Of a stretch of DNA of 64,000 bases, positions 1 through 7,876 are shown piece by piece (the first letter of the stretch is position 1; the number at the start of each line of letters is the position of its first letter). The notes under the pieces were generated by a model that was not told the origin of the DNA, did not search any database, and saw nothing but the letters and a program-made list of their open reading frames with translations. The stretch spans positions 1 to 64,000 of the forward strand of contig SFHJ01000003.1 of the NCBI GenBank assembly GCA_004555655.1, given 5' to 3'. Position numbers and translations under genes: made by a program. The DNA comes from Clostridiales bacterium (GTDB lineage Bacteria > Bacillota > Clostridia > Oscillospirales > Oscillospiraceae).

Positions 1-96
1 GGTTACTACAGCCTGTATATCGACAGCCGGGCGGTTTTCGTCTGGATATTTTTTGTCTACAATATCCTTAAAGTAGAAGACATTGCTTAACTTCAT
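1..96 (-). CDS. Unknown protein, N-terminal 32 residues only (runs off the window)
   Basis: Only the first 32 codons are present, beginning MKLSNVFYFKDIVDKKYP; the rest lies left of the window. A purine-rich ribosome binding site (GGGAGTG) sits just before the ATG, and a good promoter lies 56-84 bases upstream, so this is a real gene start. I do not recognise the family. It is in AT-rich DNA together with a SymE-type gene, on the foreign side of the break in comM, so it is probably cargo or a maintenance gene of an integrated element. No function can be assigned. Confidence 0.55.
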   Translation of the reverse strand, partial: MKLSNVFYFKDIVDKKYPDENRPAVDIQAVVT

Positions 97-151
97 TTGT
101 GTCACTCCCTTGTCCTAACTTCGGCCTGTATTACAGGCACATTCTTTATTC

Positions 152-180
152 ATTATATCAGAAAAGTGTAAATTACACAA
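152..180 (-). promoter_or_regulatory. Promoter of the partial left-edge gene
   Basis: On the minus strand, TTGTGT (175-180) and TATAAT (152-157) are separated by exactly 17 bases. The leader then contains a small perfect hairpin, GCCTGTAATACAGGC (124-138), before the ribosome binding site. The arrangement fits a sigma-A promoter. The hairpin has no T-run, so it is not an obvious terminator. Confidence 0.6.
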
Positions 181-270
181 TTATGGGAAAGCAATTTTGT
201 ACGCGTGACCAACATGTGATGATTCAGAACGCAGAAGATGCGATAAAGGAAATTAACCTCATCATAAAAA

Positions 271-300
271 GTGCAGTCACAACGGCTGCACCTTTCTTTT
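271..300. terminator. Bidirectional rho-independent terminator after the SymE-type gene
   Basis: The stem GTGCAG/CTGCAC (271-276 with 286-291) has a T-run on both sides: TTTCTTTTT on the plus strand and TTTTTTATG on the minus strand. It directly follows the stop codon of the SymE-type gene on the minus strand. Confidence 0.7.
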
Positions 301-509
301 TATTCACACGGATTTATTGAGTCATAGCCCCTTTCGACTGCACTGATGGTAATCTTACCATCCTCGCACTCGACCAGAAGGTTATTGCCAATTTCAAATC
401 CAGCTATCTCCAGCCATTTTCCCTTAAGCACGATGGCGGGAACCTCCTGATAGTTATATCCGTTGCTCTGGCTGTACACTTTCAGCCGTCTTTTTTTCTT
501 TTCTTTCAT
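300..509 (-). CDS. SymE family type I toxin-like protein (AbrB-like fold)
   Basis: This 69-residue basic protein contains the family core: KVYSQSNGYNYQEVPAIVLK followed by GKWLEIAGFEIGNNLLVECEDGKITI. That is the short SymE/AbrB-like beta-barrel seen in E. coli SymE and in many clostridial mobile elements. SymE of E. coli is an SOS-induced toxin repressed by an antisense RNA (SymR); whether this copy is a toxin, an antitoxin-like regulator or a nucleoid protein cannot be told from sequence. AAAGGAG lies 6 bases before the ATG. No clear antisense promoter was recognised. Three related upstream repeats (524-586) may be its own binding sites. It lies in the foreign segment bordering the broken comM. 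Confidence 0.8.
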   Translation of the reverse strand: MKEKKKRRLKVYSQSNGYNYQEVPAIVLKGKWLEIAGFEIGNNLLVECEDGKITISAVERGYDSINPCE

Positions 510-523
510 GGCATTCTCCTTTT

Positions 524-586
524 GCTAAATAGTAGTTACGCCAAATAATATGGCGTTTCGTCAAAAGGTTAGGAGTTTTGCCAAAT
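524..586. repeat. Three GCYAAAT repeats and an inverted repeat upstream of the SymE-type gene
   Basis: GCTAAAT (524-530), GCCAAAT (540-546) and GCCAAAT (580-586) recur, each followed by a T-rich or R-T pair (AGT, AAT, GGT). The middle copy is part of a perfect inverted repeat ACGCCA-N7-TGGCGT (538-556). All lie 15-80 bases upstream of the SymE-type start, where an autoregulatory operator would be. The link to the SymE-like protein is inference. Confidence 0.4.
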
Positions 587-768
587 GGTGCTACATCTGC
601 GTGAACTGTTTCCTGCATATTGATAGTTTATATTCACCCCATACTACATATAGTGGCCCATCAACCCAGCCAAAACACACCATTGGGTATGTATTCCCAA
701 CCTCAAATTCCGAAAATAAAAGCCGAAAAAGCCCAGAAATGCGGGGTTTTTCAGCAGAATATGTGTGT

Positions 769-1698
769 TCAGTTGGAAGTGCAAAGCGTTTCACGGAAAA
801 ATAAGACACCCTTGTGCGCCATCGATATCTCACCCGGCTTTGGATTTGTCCCGCCGCCTGCCAGCGCTGCGGCCGACACGCTGTGGTGCGGGCTGCGGAA
901 CGGACGCACCTGCACAAGCGGATGCTCGGGCGAAAGAAGACCCATGACGGAATAGATCTTCGTGACCTCCAGCGCCTCTTCGCGCGTCATGTCGGGCAAG
1001 ATGGAGGAAATGCGCTTCGAGAGCATACTCTTGCCCGAACCGGGCGGGCCGATGAGCAGCACATTGTGCCCGCCTGCGGCCGCAATCTCCAGCGCGCGCT
1101 TGACATTCTCCTGCCCCTTGACATCACTGAAATCCAGAAGCTCCAGCCGTTCGCCGTCCGGCTGCCAGACAGGCGCCGGTTCCATCGGCGCTTCCCCTGA
1201 CAGGTGCGCGGCAAGCTGGCGCACGGATTCAACCGCGTAGACCGTATCGATTCCGGCCAGTGTCGCCTCTGCGGCGTTTTCCGCAGGGACGTACAGTTCC
1301 TTGATCCCCAGCTCCTTTGCCGCCAGCGCCATCGGCAGCACGCCTGCCACCGGACGGAGCTTTCCTTCCAGGCTCAGCTCGCCCAGAAACGCGCACGGCG
1401 CTTTGGGCAGACGGACGAGCTCGGCGGCAGACAGGATGCCGAGCAAAATCGGCAGATCATACATCGTGCCGGTTTTCTTTGTCCCTGCGGGCGCGAGGTT
1501 CAGCGTGATGCGGCTGACGGGGAATTTATAGCCGCAGTTCTTGATGGCCGCGCGCACACGCTCGCGCGATTCCCTGACGGCCGCGTCTGGTAACCCGACG
1601 ACCTCAAACGCGGGAAGCCCACCGGTGATACAGCACTCGACCTGCACCTCGTAGCCGCTGATGCCCTGCAGCCCCAGCGATCGCACACGGCTTATCAT
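769..1698 (-). pseudogene. comM: ComM/YifB AAA+ ATPase, truncated inside Walker B
   Basis: Residues 1-300 match the YifB/ComM Mg-chelatase-like family: an N-terminal Lon-protease-like domain (residues 1-170), then the AAA+ domain with Walker A GPPGSGKS (217-224) and the family block RPFRSPHHSVSAAALAGGG (265-283). The protein then reads AHKGVLFF and changes to RETLCTSN and a stop. Family members continue with a Walker B Asp-Glu and about 200 more residues. The Walker B acids, sensor and C-terminal regions are therefore missing. ComM is a hexameric helicase that promotes branch migration during natural transformation. The start has a strong AAGGAGG site. The missing part probably lies beyond the inserted element, left of the window. 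Confidence 0.85.
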
Positions 1699-1833
1699 GC
1701 GCGCACCTCCTTCCTTGTATGATTATTGTACTGCATATTCCTGAAAAAACCAACAGGAAATTGTTCGCGTGTACAAATTCACCAACGCAGCGCGCACATT
1801 TGAGAAAGTTCTACACAGAAATTGCAATTCCCG

Positions 1834-1862
1834 TTTACATTGACAGCAAAATGTGATATGAT
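1834..1862 (+). promoter_or_regulatory. nifJ promoter
   Basis: TTTACA (1834-1839), 17 bases, TATGAT (1857-1862), about 35 bases upstream of the AGGAGG site of nifJ. The rest of the 1699-1905 gap holds no gene. Confidence 0.65.
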
Positions 1863-1905
1863 TATCGTGCATGATTATGTAATTACTTTTAGGAGGTAAT
1901 TTAAA

Positions 1906-4900
1906 TTGGCTCGTAAATTCAAAACCATGGACGGCAACAATGCCGCGGCGCACGTGTCGTATGCGTACACCGAGGTTGCGGGTATCTACCCCATCACGCC
2001 GTCCTCGCCCATGGCCGACTTTGTCGACCAGTGGTCCGCTGCCGGTCTGAAGAACATCTTCGGCACGACGGTAAAGGTCGCTGAGATGCAGTCCGAGGCT
2101 GGTGCTTCCGGTACCGTGCATGGCTCGCTCGGCGTAGGCGCACTAACCACCACCTACACCGCTTCTCAGGGCTTACTGCTCATGATTCCGAACATGTACA
2201 AGATCGCAGCCGAGCAGCTCCCCTGCGTGTTCCATGTCTCCGCCCGTACGGTCTCCACGCACGCGCTGAACATCTTTGGCGACCACTCCGACGTGATGGC
2301 CTGCCGTCAGACCGGTTTTGCCATGCTGTGCGAAACCAACCCGCAGGAAGTCATGGACCTGTCCCCTGTCGCGCATCTGGCCGCGATTGAAGGAAAGGTT
2401 CCGTTCATCAACTTCTTTGACGGCTTCCGTACCTCCCACGAGATTCAGAAGGTTGCCTGCTGGGACTACGAGGACCTGAAGGAAATGTGCAACATGGGGG
2501 CTGTCGAGGCCTTCCGTAAGCACGCGCTGAACCCCGAACGTCCTGCCATGCGCGGCAGCCACGAAAACGGCGACGTGTTCTTCCAGCACCGTGAGGCCTG
2601 CAACAAGTACTACGAAGCGCTGCCCGCAGTCGTCGAGAAGTACATGGGCAAGGTCAACGAGAAGCTCGGCACCAACTATCAGCTCTTCAACTACTACGGC
2701 GCGCCCGACGCGGAGCGCGTGATCGTGGCCATGGGCTCGATCAACGACGTGGCTGAGGAAGTCATCGACTACATGAACGCCCACGGCGAGAAGGTCGGCC
2801 TGGTCAAGGTTCGCCTCTACCGTCCGTTCTGCTCGGATAAGTTCGTCGCGGCCATCCCGGCAACCGCCAAGAAGATCGCCGTTCTCGACCGAACCAAGGA
2901 GCCCGGCTCCATCGGCGAGCCTCTGTACATGGACGTCGTCACTGCGCTGGCCAACGCCGGTGTGCAGGCTACCGTCATCGGCGGCCGCTACGGTCTCGGC
3001 TCCAAGGATACGCCTCCTGCATCCATCTTCGCCATCTACAACGAGCTGGCCAAGGACGAGCCCAAGCGTCAGTTCACCATCGGCATCGTCGACGACGTTA
3101 CCAACCTGTCTCTGGAAGAAGACAAGAATTGCCCGAATACGGCTGCCGAAGGCACCATCGAGTGCAAGTTCTGGGGTCTGGGCGGCGACGGCACCGTCGG
3201 CGCAAACAAGAACTCCATCAAGATCATCGGCGACCATACCGACAAGTATGTGCAGGCCTACTTCCAGTACGACTCCAAGAAGACTGGCGGCGTGACCATC
3301 AGCCACCTGCGTTTCGGCGACAAGCCCATCAAGAGCCCGTACTACATCAACAAGGCCGACTTCGTCGCCTGCCACAACCCGTCCTACATCACCAAGGGCT
3401 TCCCGATCGTGCGCGACGTCAAGCCCGGCGGCGTGTTCATGATCAACTGTCAGTGGACGCCGGAAGAGCTGGCGCATCATCTTGATGCCGCTTCCAAGCG
3501 CTACATCGCCAAGAACGACATCCAGCTCTACACCATCAACGCCATCGACCTTGCCCAGTCCATCGGTATGGGCAAGCGCACCAACACCATTCTGCAGTCC
3601 GCGTTCTTTACGCTGGCCAAGGTTCTGCCGCAGGAAGATGCCATCCGCTACATGAAGGAGAAGGCCACTGCCTCCTACTCCAAGAAGGGCATGGACGTCG
3701 TTGAGATGAACCACAAGGCCATCGACGCCGGCGCGACCGCGTTCGTGAAGATCGACGTGCCCGCCGACTGGGCAAATGCTGAGGACGTCGTGGTCGATCA
3801 CGAGCTGGCCGGCAAGCCCGAACTTGTCAAGCAGGTCAAGAACCTTTTGTTCCCGATCGACAAGATGGACGGCGATTCGCTGCCCGTTTCCGCGTTCATG
3901 GATCATGTCGACGGCCAGTTCGAGCTGGGCGCTGCCGCTTATGAGAAGCGCGGCGTTGCCGTTGCAGTTCCGACCTGGGACTCCACCAAGTGCATCCAGT
4001 GTAACAACTGTGCCTACGTCTGCCCGCACGCGACCATCCGTCCGTTCGCGCTGACCGAGGAAGAGGCAAAGAACGCTCCCGCAGCCGCCAAGATCGTGCC
4101 TGTCAAGGCCGGCAAGGGCAAGGGCGTGTACCAGTTCACCATGGCCATATCGCCGCTCGACTGCATGGGCTGCGGCGTGTGCGTGAGCGTCTGCCCAGAG
4201 AAGGTGCAGGCCATCAAGATGGTTCCGCAGGAAGGCGAGCTGGCTCAGCAGGACGTGTTCGACTACTGCGTTGCCAATGTTGCCGAGAAGAAGGAGCTGC
4301 AGAGCGCCGACGTCAAGGGCAGCCAGTTCCGCAAGCCGCTGCTTGAGTTCTCCGGCTCCTGCGCGGGCTGCGCCGAGACCAGCTATGCCCGTCTCGTCAC
4401 CCAGCTCTTCGGCGACAAGATGTACATCTCCAACGCCACCGGCTGCTCGTCCATCTGGGGCGGCCCGGGCGCCACGTCTCCCTACTGCACGAACGCCGAG
4501 GGCCACGGCCCGGCATGGTGCAACTCCCTGTTCGAGGACAACGCCGAGCATGGCTACGGTATGTACCTCGGCCAGAAGGCCATTCGCGACAGCCTGATTG
4601 CCAAGGTCCGCGAGGTCATGGAAAAGACCTCCTGCGACGAACGCAAGGCTGCCTGCCAGAAGTATCTTGACACTGTCAACGACCTTGAGGCCAACGCCGC
4701 CGCTACCAAGGAGCTGGTTGCCAACCTCGAAGCAAACGTCTGCTGTGATACCGTCAAGGACATTCTGGCCAAGAAGGAATACCTCGCCAAGAAGTCCGTC
4801 TGGATCTTCGGCGGCGACGGCTGGGCATACGACATCGGCTTCGGCGGTGTCGACCATGTGCTGGCCTCCGGCGAGGATGTCAACATCTTCGTCTTCGACA

Positions 4901-5439
4901 CCGAGGTCTACTCCAACACCGGCGGACAGGCCTCCAAGGCTTCCAACATCGGTCAGGTCGCGCAGTTTGCGGCAGCCGGTAAGGAGATCAAGTCCAAGTC
5001 TCTGGCGGAGATTGCCATGAGCTACGGCTATGTCTACGTTGCGCAGGTCGCCATGGGCGCCAATGCCGCGCAGACCCTGAAGGCCATTCAGGAGGCCGAG
5101 GCCTACCATGGCCCGTCGCTCATCATCGGCTACGCTCCCTGCGAGATGCACTCGATCAAGGGCGGCATGGCCAACTGCCAGAAGGAAATGAAGAAGGCTG
5201 TCGACTGCGGCTACTGGAACATGTTCCGCTTCAACCCCGCGGCCGAAGGCAAGAAGTTCACCCTCGACTCCAAGGCGCCGGCCGGCGGCTATCAGGAGTT
5301 CCTGATGAACGAGGCCCGCTACAGCCGTCTGACGCGCGAATTCCCGGATCGTGCCAGCGTTCTTTTCGAGAAGAACGAGGCCAACGCGAAGGAGCGCTAC
5401 GAGCACCTGCTCAAGCTCGTCGAGCTGTACGGCGGCTAA
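1906..5439 (+). CDS. nifJ: Pyruvate:ferredoxin (flavodoxin) oxidoreductase
   Basis: The 1177-residue single-chain enzyme oxidatively decarboxylates pyruvate to acetyl-CoA and CO2 and reduces ferredoxin; it is the central pyruvate enzyme of fermenting anaerobes. Domains in order: an N-terminal TPP-pyrimidine domain with YPITPSSPMAD, the transketolase C-terminal-like and gamma domains, an EKR region, a two-cluster ferredoxin domain (CIQCNNCAYVCP from residue 696, CMGCGVCVSVCP from 753), and a C-terminal TPP-binding domain with GGDGWAYDIG (969-978) and YSNTGGQASKAS. Length is standard for the family. The start is TTG, chosen because AGGAGG lies 9 bases upstream and the conserved sequence begins at once. 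It is monocistronic, between its own promoter and a strong terminator. Confidence 0.98.
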   Translation: MARKFKTMDGNNAAAHVSYAYTEVAGIYPITPSSPMADFVDQWSAAGLKNIFGTTVKVAEMQSEAGASGTVHGSLGVGALTTTYTASQGLLLMIPNMYKIAAEQLPCVFHVSARTVSTHALNIFGDHSDVMACRQTGFAMLCETNPQEVMDLSPVAHLAAIEGKVPFINFFDGFRTSHEIQKVACWDYEDLKEMCNMGAVEAFRKHALNPERPAMRGSHENGDVFFQHREACNKYYEALPAVVEKYMGKVNEKLGTNYQLFNYYGAPDAERVIVAMGSINDVAEEVIDYMNAHGEKVGLVKVRLYRPFCSDKFVAAIPATAKKIAVLDRTKEPGSIGEPLYMDVVTALANAGVQATVIGGRYGLGSKDTPPASIFAIYNELAKDEPKRQFTIGIVDDVTNLSLEEDKNCPNTAAEGTIECKFWGLGGDGTVGANKNSIKIIGDHTDKYVQAYFQYDSKKTGGVTISHLRFGDKPIKSPYYINKADFVACHNPSYITKGFPIVRDVKPGGVFMINCQWTPEELAHHLDAASKRYIAKNDIQLYTINAIDLAQSIGMGKRTNTILQSAFFTLAKVLPQEDAIRYMKEKATASYSKKGMDVVEMNHKAIDAGATAFVKIDVPADWANAEDVVVDHELAGKPELVKQVKNLLFPIDKMDGDSLPVSAFMDHVDGQFELGAAAYEKRGVAVAVPTWDSTKCIQCNNCAYVCPHATIRPFALTEEEAKNAPAAAKIVPVKAGKGKGVYQFTMAISPLDCMGCGVCVSVCPEKVQAIKMVPQEGELAQQDVFDYCVANVAEKKELQSADVKGSQFRKPLLEFSGSCAGCAETSYARLVTQLFGDKMYISNATGCSSIWGGPGATSPYCTNAEGHGPAWCNSLFEDNAEHGYGMYLGQKAIRDSLIAKVREVMEKTSCDERKAACQKYLDTVNDLEANAAATKELVANLEANVCCDTVKDILAKKEYLAKKSVWIFGGDGWAYDIGFGGVDHVLASGEDVNIFVFDTEVYSNTGGQASKASNIGQVAQFAAAGKEIKSKSLAEIAMSYGYVYVAQVAMGANAAQTLKAIQEAEAYHGPSLIIGYAPCEMHSIKGGMANCQKEMKKAVDCGYWNMFRFNPAAEGKKFTLDSKAPAGGYQEFLMNEARYSRLTREFPDRASVLFEKNEANAKERYEHLLKLVELYGG

Positions 5440-5454
5440 TTTCCAAGCAAAAAA

Positions 5455-5486
5455 ATGGACGGTACGAAAGTACCGTCCATTTTTTT
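5455..5486 (+). terminator. nifJ terminator
   Basis: A perfect 11-bp stem, ATGGACGGTAC with GTACCGTCCAT, has a GAAA loop and is followed by six Ts. A-residues precede it, so it can also stop transcripts from the convergent gene on the minus strand. Confidence 0.92.
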
Positions 5487-5525
5487 CGCGCATTGTTTCA
5501 TTTGCAAGAATCGAGACGCCGTTCC

Positions 5526-6548
5526 TTAATCCTGCAATTTGAGCTTCATCCCCTCGCCCCAAAGCCTCACGGACTCTGCGGCGACGGCATCAAGCTCGCT
5601 CTGTGTAAGCGGGCGCAGCTGCATCAGCTCCAATGTTTTATTCTTCCTCTTCCACACTGCTGCAACTTCGCCATGAAGCAGCACCGTGGGCCGTACGATG
5701 CCTGCAAGCGAAAACACCGCGCGCAGGTACACGGGCGACAGATACAGACTTTCTGACTTCTCATAGCCCATCAGCAGCGGGTCGAAACCTGCCAGCAGAA
5801 TACATTCCGGCAGTTCCTCCTGCGAAACGCCGCCGTTTTCCGTGTAGAAATACGTTCCGCCGCTGCATTCAGCGGTTTTGACCGGCAGTTCATCCACCCA
5901 CGCGCGCACGTCACGCTGCGGCGCAGCAAAGAAATACGCCGCGTCCTTAATTGTTGCAGGTCCGTAGTGCGTGAAGTACCGTCTTGCCAGTTCCACCTCC
6001 GCCGCATGCTTTTCCATGGGCGTAAAAAGCGGGCAGCGGCGGTATGCCTTCTTCTCCTGCACCAGATGACAGATTTCGCCCTTCTCACACAGCGCGCGGA
6101 TGAGACCGCCCCATGGGTCAAACGCACTTTTGGCTTCTTCCTCACGCATGCCTTCGGCAAAGAGCGCCTGTTTCAGCGCCTCACGCTCGCATATTCCTCT
6201 GTCGATACAGCTAAGAAGCAAGTCCGCCAGCTCGCGCTTGCGGTCGGCCGTGCAGTATGCGTCGTCCAGCATTGTGTCGCACGGGCGCAGGAAATGCGTC
6301 CTGCCCCCGTGCAGAACGAGCGGCAGATCGGCTTCTGCAAAAACGTGCATCGTACCACGCATCGCCCAGCTTTTCACCAATCCGCCGGTATCTGGCGCGC
6401 CGCCTGCGCGGATAGAAACGGCGTGCAGCGCGTTTGTCAGAAACTGCGCCTGTATTCCGCATAGGTCGCTTACAGCCGTCAGCGCAGGCACAGGTGCAAG
6501 CAGATATTGATTCTGCAGCTGCATGCGCTTCAATTCCTCGCGTTCCAT
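5526..6548 (-). CDS. AlkZ-like (HTH_42 superfamily) DNA glycosylase
   Basis: This 340-residue protein belongs to the winged-helix DNA-binding family of AlkZ and YcaQ, glycosylases that excise bulky alkylated bases and unhook interstrand crosslinks. The N-terminal block LCGIQAQFLTNALHAVSIRA carries the catalytic-type QxQ motif (Q33-A-Q35), as in the AlkZ subgroup; YcaQ-type enzymes have QxD. A later part, PECILLAGFDPLLMGY followed by a region ending VWKRKNKTLELM, is typical of the C-terminal domains. It is the last gene of a three-gene operon with an ArsR-type repressor and an unknown protein, starting 8 bases after the repressor with AGGTGAG as ribosome site. The context suggests induced rather than constant repair. 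The exact lesion is unknown. Confidence 0.8.
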   Translation of the reverse strand: MEREELKRMQLQNQYLLAPVPALTAVSDLCGIQAQFLTNALHAVSIRAGGAPDTGGLVKSWAMRGTMHVFAEADLPLVLHGGRTHFLRPCDTMLDDAYCTADRKRELADLLLSCIDRGICEREALKQALFAEGMREEEAKSAFDPWGGLIRALCEKGEICHLVQEKKAYRRCPLFTPMEKHAAEVELARRYFTHYGPATIKDAAYFFAAPQRDVRAWVDELPVKTAECSGGTYFYTENGGVSQEELPECILLAGFDPLLMGYEKSESLYLSPVYLRAVFSLAGIVRPTVLLHGEVAAVWKRKNKTLELMQLRPLTQSELDAVAAESVRLWGEGMKLKLQD

Positions 6549-6556
6549 CTTCTCAC

Positions 6557-7108
6557 CTACTTCACACGTGTATAGGTTCTGCCCTCACGGGAAAAGATGC
6601 CCTCGGAGATCATATCGCGGCGGATGGTGCAGTAATCATCAAAGATCTCACGGATGATGGCGTTGACCTCTTTTTCGTCATACGGCCTGCCCACGTCAAA
6701 GTGCGAGGCAATTTCCTCAAGGCAGATGCACTCCTTTTTCCGCTGCGCCGGGATGGCCTTGAGCCTGCCGTATTCAAAAAATGTGGTGATAACCTTGCGC
6801 CGGTATTCCTGTTCACGCTGCGCCTGCGCGTCTGCTTCGCTTGACTGCTCCCGGATAATATCGATGATGCGCGCGGAAAAGACCTCCTTACGGATGGAAT
6901 ACATGGTGTAATACTGCTCCTTGCGCGAGGTGACCGCGCCCGCATCCTCCAACTTTTTCAGGTGGAATGAGATGGTCGCCGGCGTAAGCGCCAGCCGGCC
7001 AGCAAGCCGCTCGACGTACATATCCTCCTGCAAAAGCGACTTTAAAATCTGCAGTCGCGACTGATCGGACAGACATTTGAACAGCTTGATCGCATCAGCT
7101 TCCTGCAT
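6557..7108 (-). CDS. ArsR-family winged-helix regulator with DUF2087 domain
   Basis: The 183-residue protein has an N-terminal ArsR/SmtB-type winged helix (residues 1-95: FKCLSDQSRLQILKSLLQ, then a recognition helix in TPATISFHLKKLEDAGAV). A DUF2087 domain follows (about 105-178), with EIASHFDVGRPYDEKEVNAI and FDDYCTIRRDMISEG. No ArsR metal-binding CxC motif is seen in the helix, so the signal is probably not arsenic or cadmium. The start overlaps the preceding gene by 14 bases, so translation is coupled. Two near-identical palindromes around the operon promoter (7475-7546) are the likely operator of this protein, giving autorepression. Confidence 0.88.
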   Translation of the reverse strand: MQEADAIKLFKCLSDQSRLQILKSLLQEDMYVERLAGRLALTPATISFHLKKLEDAGAVTSRKEQYYTMYSIRKEVFSARIIDIIREQSSEADAQAQREQEYRRKVITTFFEYGRLKAIPAQRKKECICLEEIASHFDVGRPYDEKEVNAIIREIFDDYCTIRRDMISEGIFSREGRTYTRVK

Positions 7109-7457
7109 GGCCTTTCCTCCTCAATTCCAGATACTGCAGCTTGATTTTCTGCAGCATTTTGAGCTTGATCTCCTCGATCAGCAGCTTTTCTGCGTCGTCA
7201 TGCATTTTTGCCTTGTCATACGCCGCCTGCCAGCTGTCTGACAGCTGCCGCAGCTTGGCCAGATATGCCTGCTCAAACTGCGCGGGCTCTGTTGCGCGCT
7301 GGAGCGTCTCATAGACGGTTTTGCATACACCGAAGATGTTGATCCTGATCTTGACGAAATTCGCCTCGTCCGCCCGGCTGGCCGCCAGCAGCGCACGCGC
7401 CTCAGCCTGCAGCTTATCTGCCGATGCGTCGAGATAGTCGAGATATGCTGTCATCAT
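7095..7457 (-). CDS. Unknown helical protein, first gene of the ArsR/AlkZ operon
   Basis: A 120-residue charged protein, apparently all alpha-helical, with no signal peptide or membrane segment. A central block reads INIFGVCKTVYETLQRA and the C-terminal third is rich in Lys, Leu and Glu. I do not recognise the family. GGAGAGGG precedes the ATG-ATG start; the second ATG (7454) is also possible. It overlaps the ArsR gene by 14 bases and is driven by a promoter flanked by two operators, so it is made together with the regulator and the AlkZ-like glycosylase. It could be a partner or sensor for that system; this is inference from position. Confidence 0.75.
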   Translation of the reverse strand: MMTAYLDYLDASADKLQAEARALLAASRADEANFVKIRINIFGVCKTVYETLQRATEPAQFEQAYLAKLRQLSDSWQAAYDKAKMHDDAEKLLIEEIKLKMLQKIKLQYLELRRKGHAGS

Positions 7458-7474
7458 ACCCTCTCCTTTTTTGA

Positions 7475-7546
7475 TTAGATATTTGTCTAATTAAAAGATA
7501 CAGCATACAGTGCCCGCTGTCAAGAACTATTTTGATATTTATCAAA
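7475..7546 (-). promoter_or_regulatory. Promoter with two matching operator palindromes controlling the ArsR/AlkZ operon
   Basis: On the minus strand, TTGACA (7518-7523) and TATCTT (7495-7500) are 17 bases apart. Operator 1, TTAGATATTTGTCTAA (7475-7490), covers the predicted transcription start. Operator 2, TTTGATATTTATCAAA (7531-7546), lies just upstream of the -35 box. They agree at 13 of 16 positions (TTWGATATTTRTCWAA) and each is a dyad. This is what repression by a dimeric ArsR-type protein looks like. Operator 2 is also placed to affect the divergent gene at 7592. Confidence 0.75.
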
Positions 7547-7591
7547 TTATTTTTTCGCGTCCGATGCGCATACTATCTCAGAGGTGATTCC

Positions 7592-7834
7592 ATGACGAAG
7601 AAAAAAACAGACCGTACACCCAAGAGCCGGCTGCCATATGAAATTGCACCGCAGATAAATGCCTTCCCCGGCAACGCAGAAAACTGCTTTGACATGGTAA
7701 ACCAGTATGGCACCTACGAGATCCAGCGCACCGCTGACACCGGCAACTTCTTTCCCGCGATTGCGCAGGGACTGCCGAAAGATGCGGATTTTCAAATCTG
7801 GGCGAAAAACATGCCGGATGTAGAGGAAGAATAA
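7592..7834 (+). CDS. Small unknown protein (80 aa)
   Basis: Starts MTKKKTDRTPKSRLPYEI and contains NAENCFDMVNQYGTYEIQRT and TGNFFPAIAQGLPKD; it ends in an acidic tail. It is soluble, with no membrane segment, and I do not recognise a family. The ATG at 7592 is chosen over one at 7532 because AGAGGTGA precedes it at the right distance. It is divergent from the ArsR/AlkZ operon, shares its operator region, and is followed by a strong terminator. Confidence 0.7.
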   Translation: MTKKKTDRTPKSRLPYEIAPQINAFPGNAENCFDMVNQYGTYEIQRTADTGNFFPAIAQGLPKDADFQIWAKNMPDVEEE

Positions 7835-7836
7835 AC

Positions 7837-7874
7837 GCCGTGCGGCGCAGGGCTCTGCGCCGCACGGCATTTTT
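7837..7874. terminator. Bidirectional terminator between convergent genes
   Basis: A perfect 14-bp GC-rich stem (7837-7850 with 7855-7868) with a 4-base loop is followed by ATTTTTT on the plus strand. It also lies directly after the stop of the convergent ArsC-like gene. Confidence 0.88.
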
Positions 7875-7876
7875 TC

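Larger units (their letters stand above)
1..796. mobile_element. Right end of a probable integrated element interrupting comM/yifB
   Basis: The segment is visibly AT-richer than the rest of the window and carries a SymE-type gene and a partial unknown gene. It ends exactly where homology to ComM stops (about 796-800). From 510 to 768 no gene is evident beyond the repeats described separately. No integrase or terminal repeat is inside the window, so the class of element is unknown. comM is a known insertion target of genomic islands in other bacteria, which supports the reading but does not prove it. Confidence 0.55.

Noticed and set aside
2173..5562. 1129-codon open frame antisense to nifJ
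   Set aside because: It is the mirror of a GC-rich, codon-biased gene; the protein has a repetitive Leu/Val/Asp/Gly composition and no ribosome site or domain.
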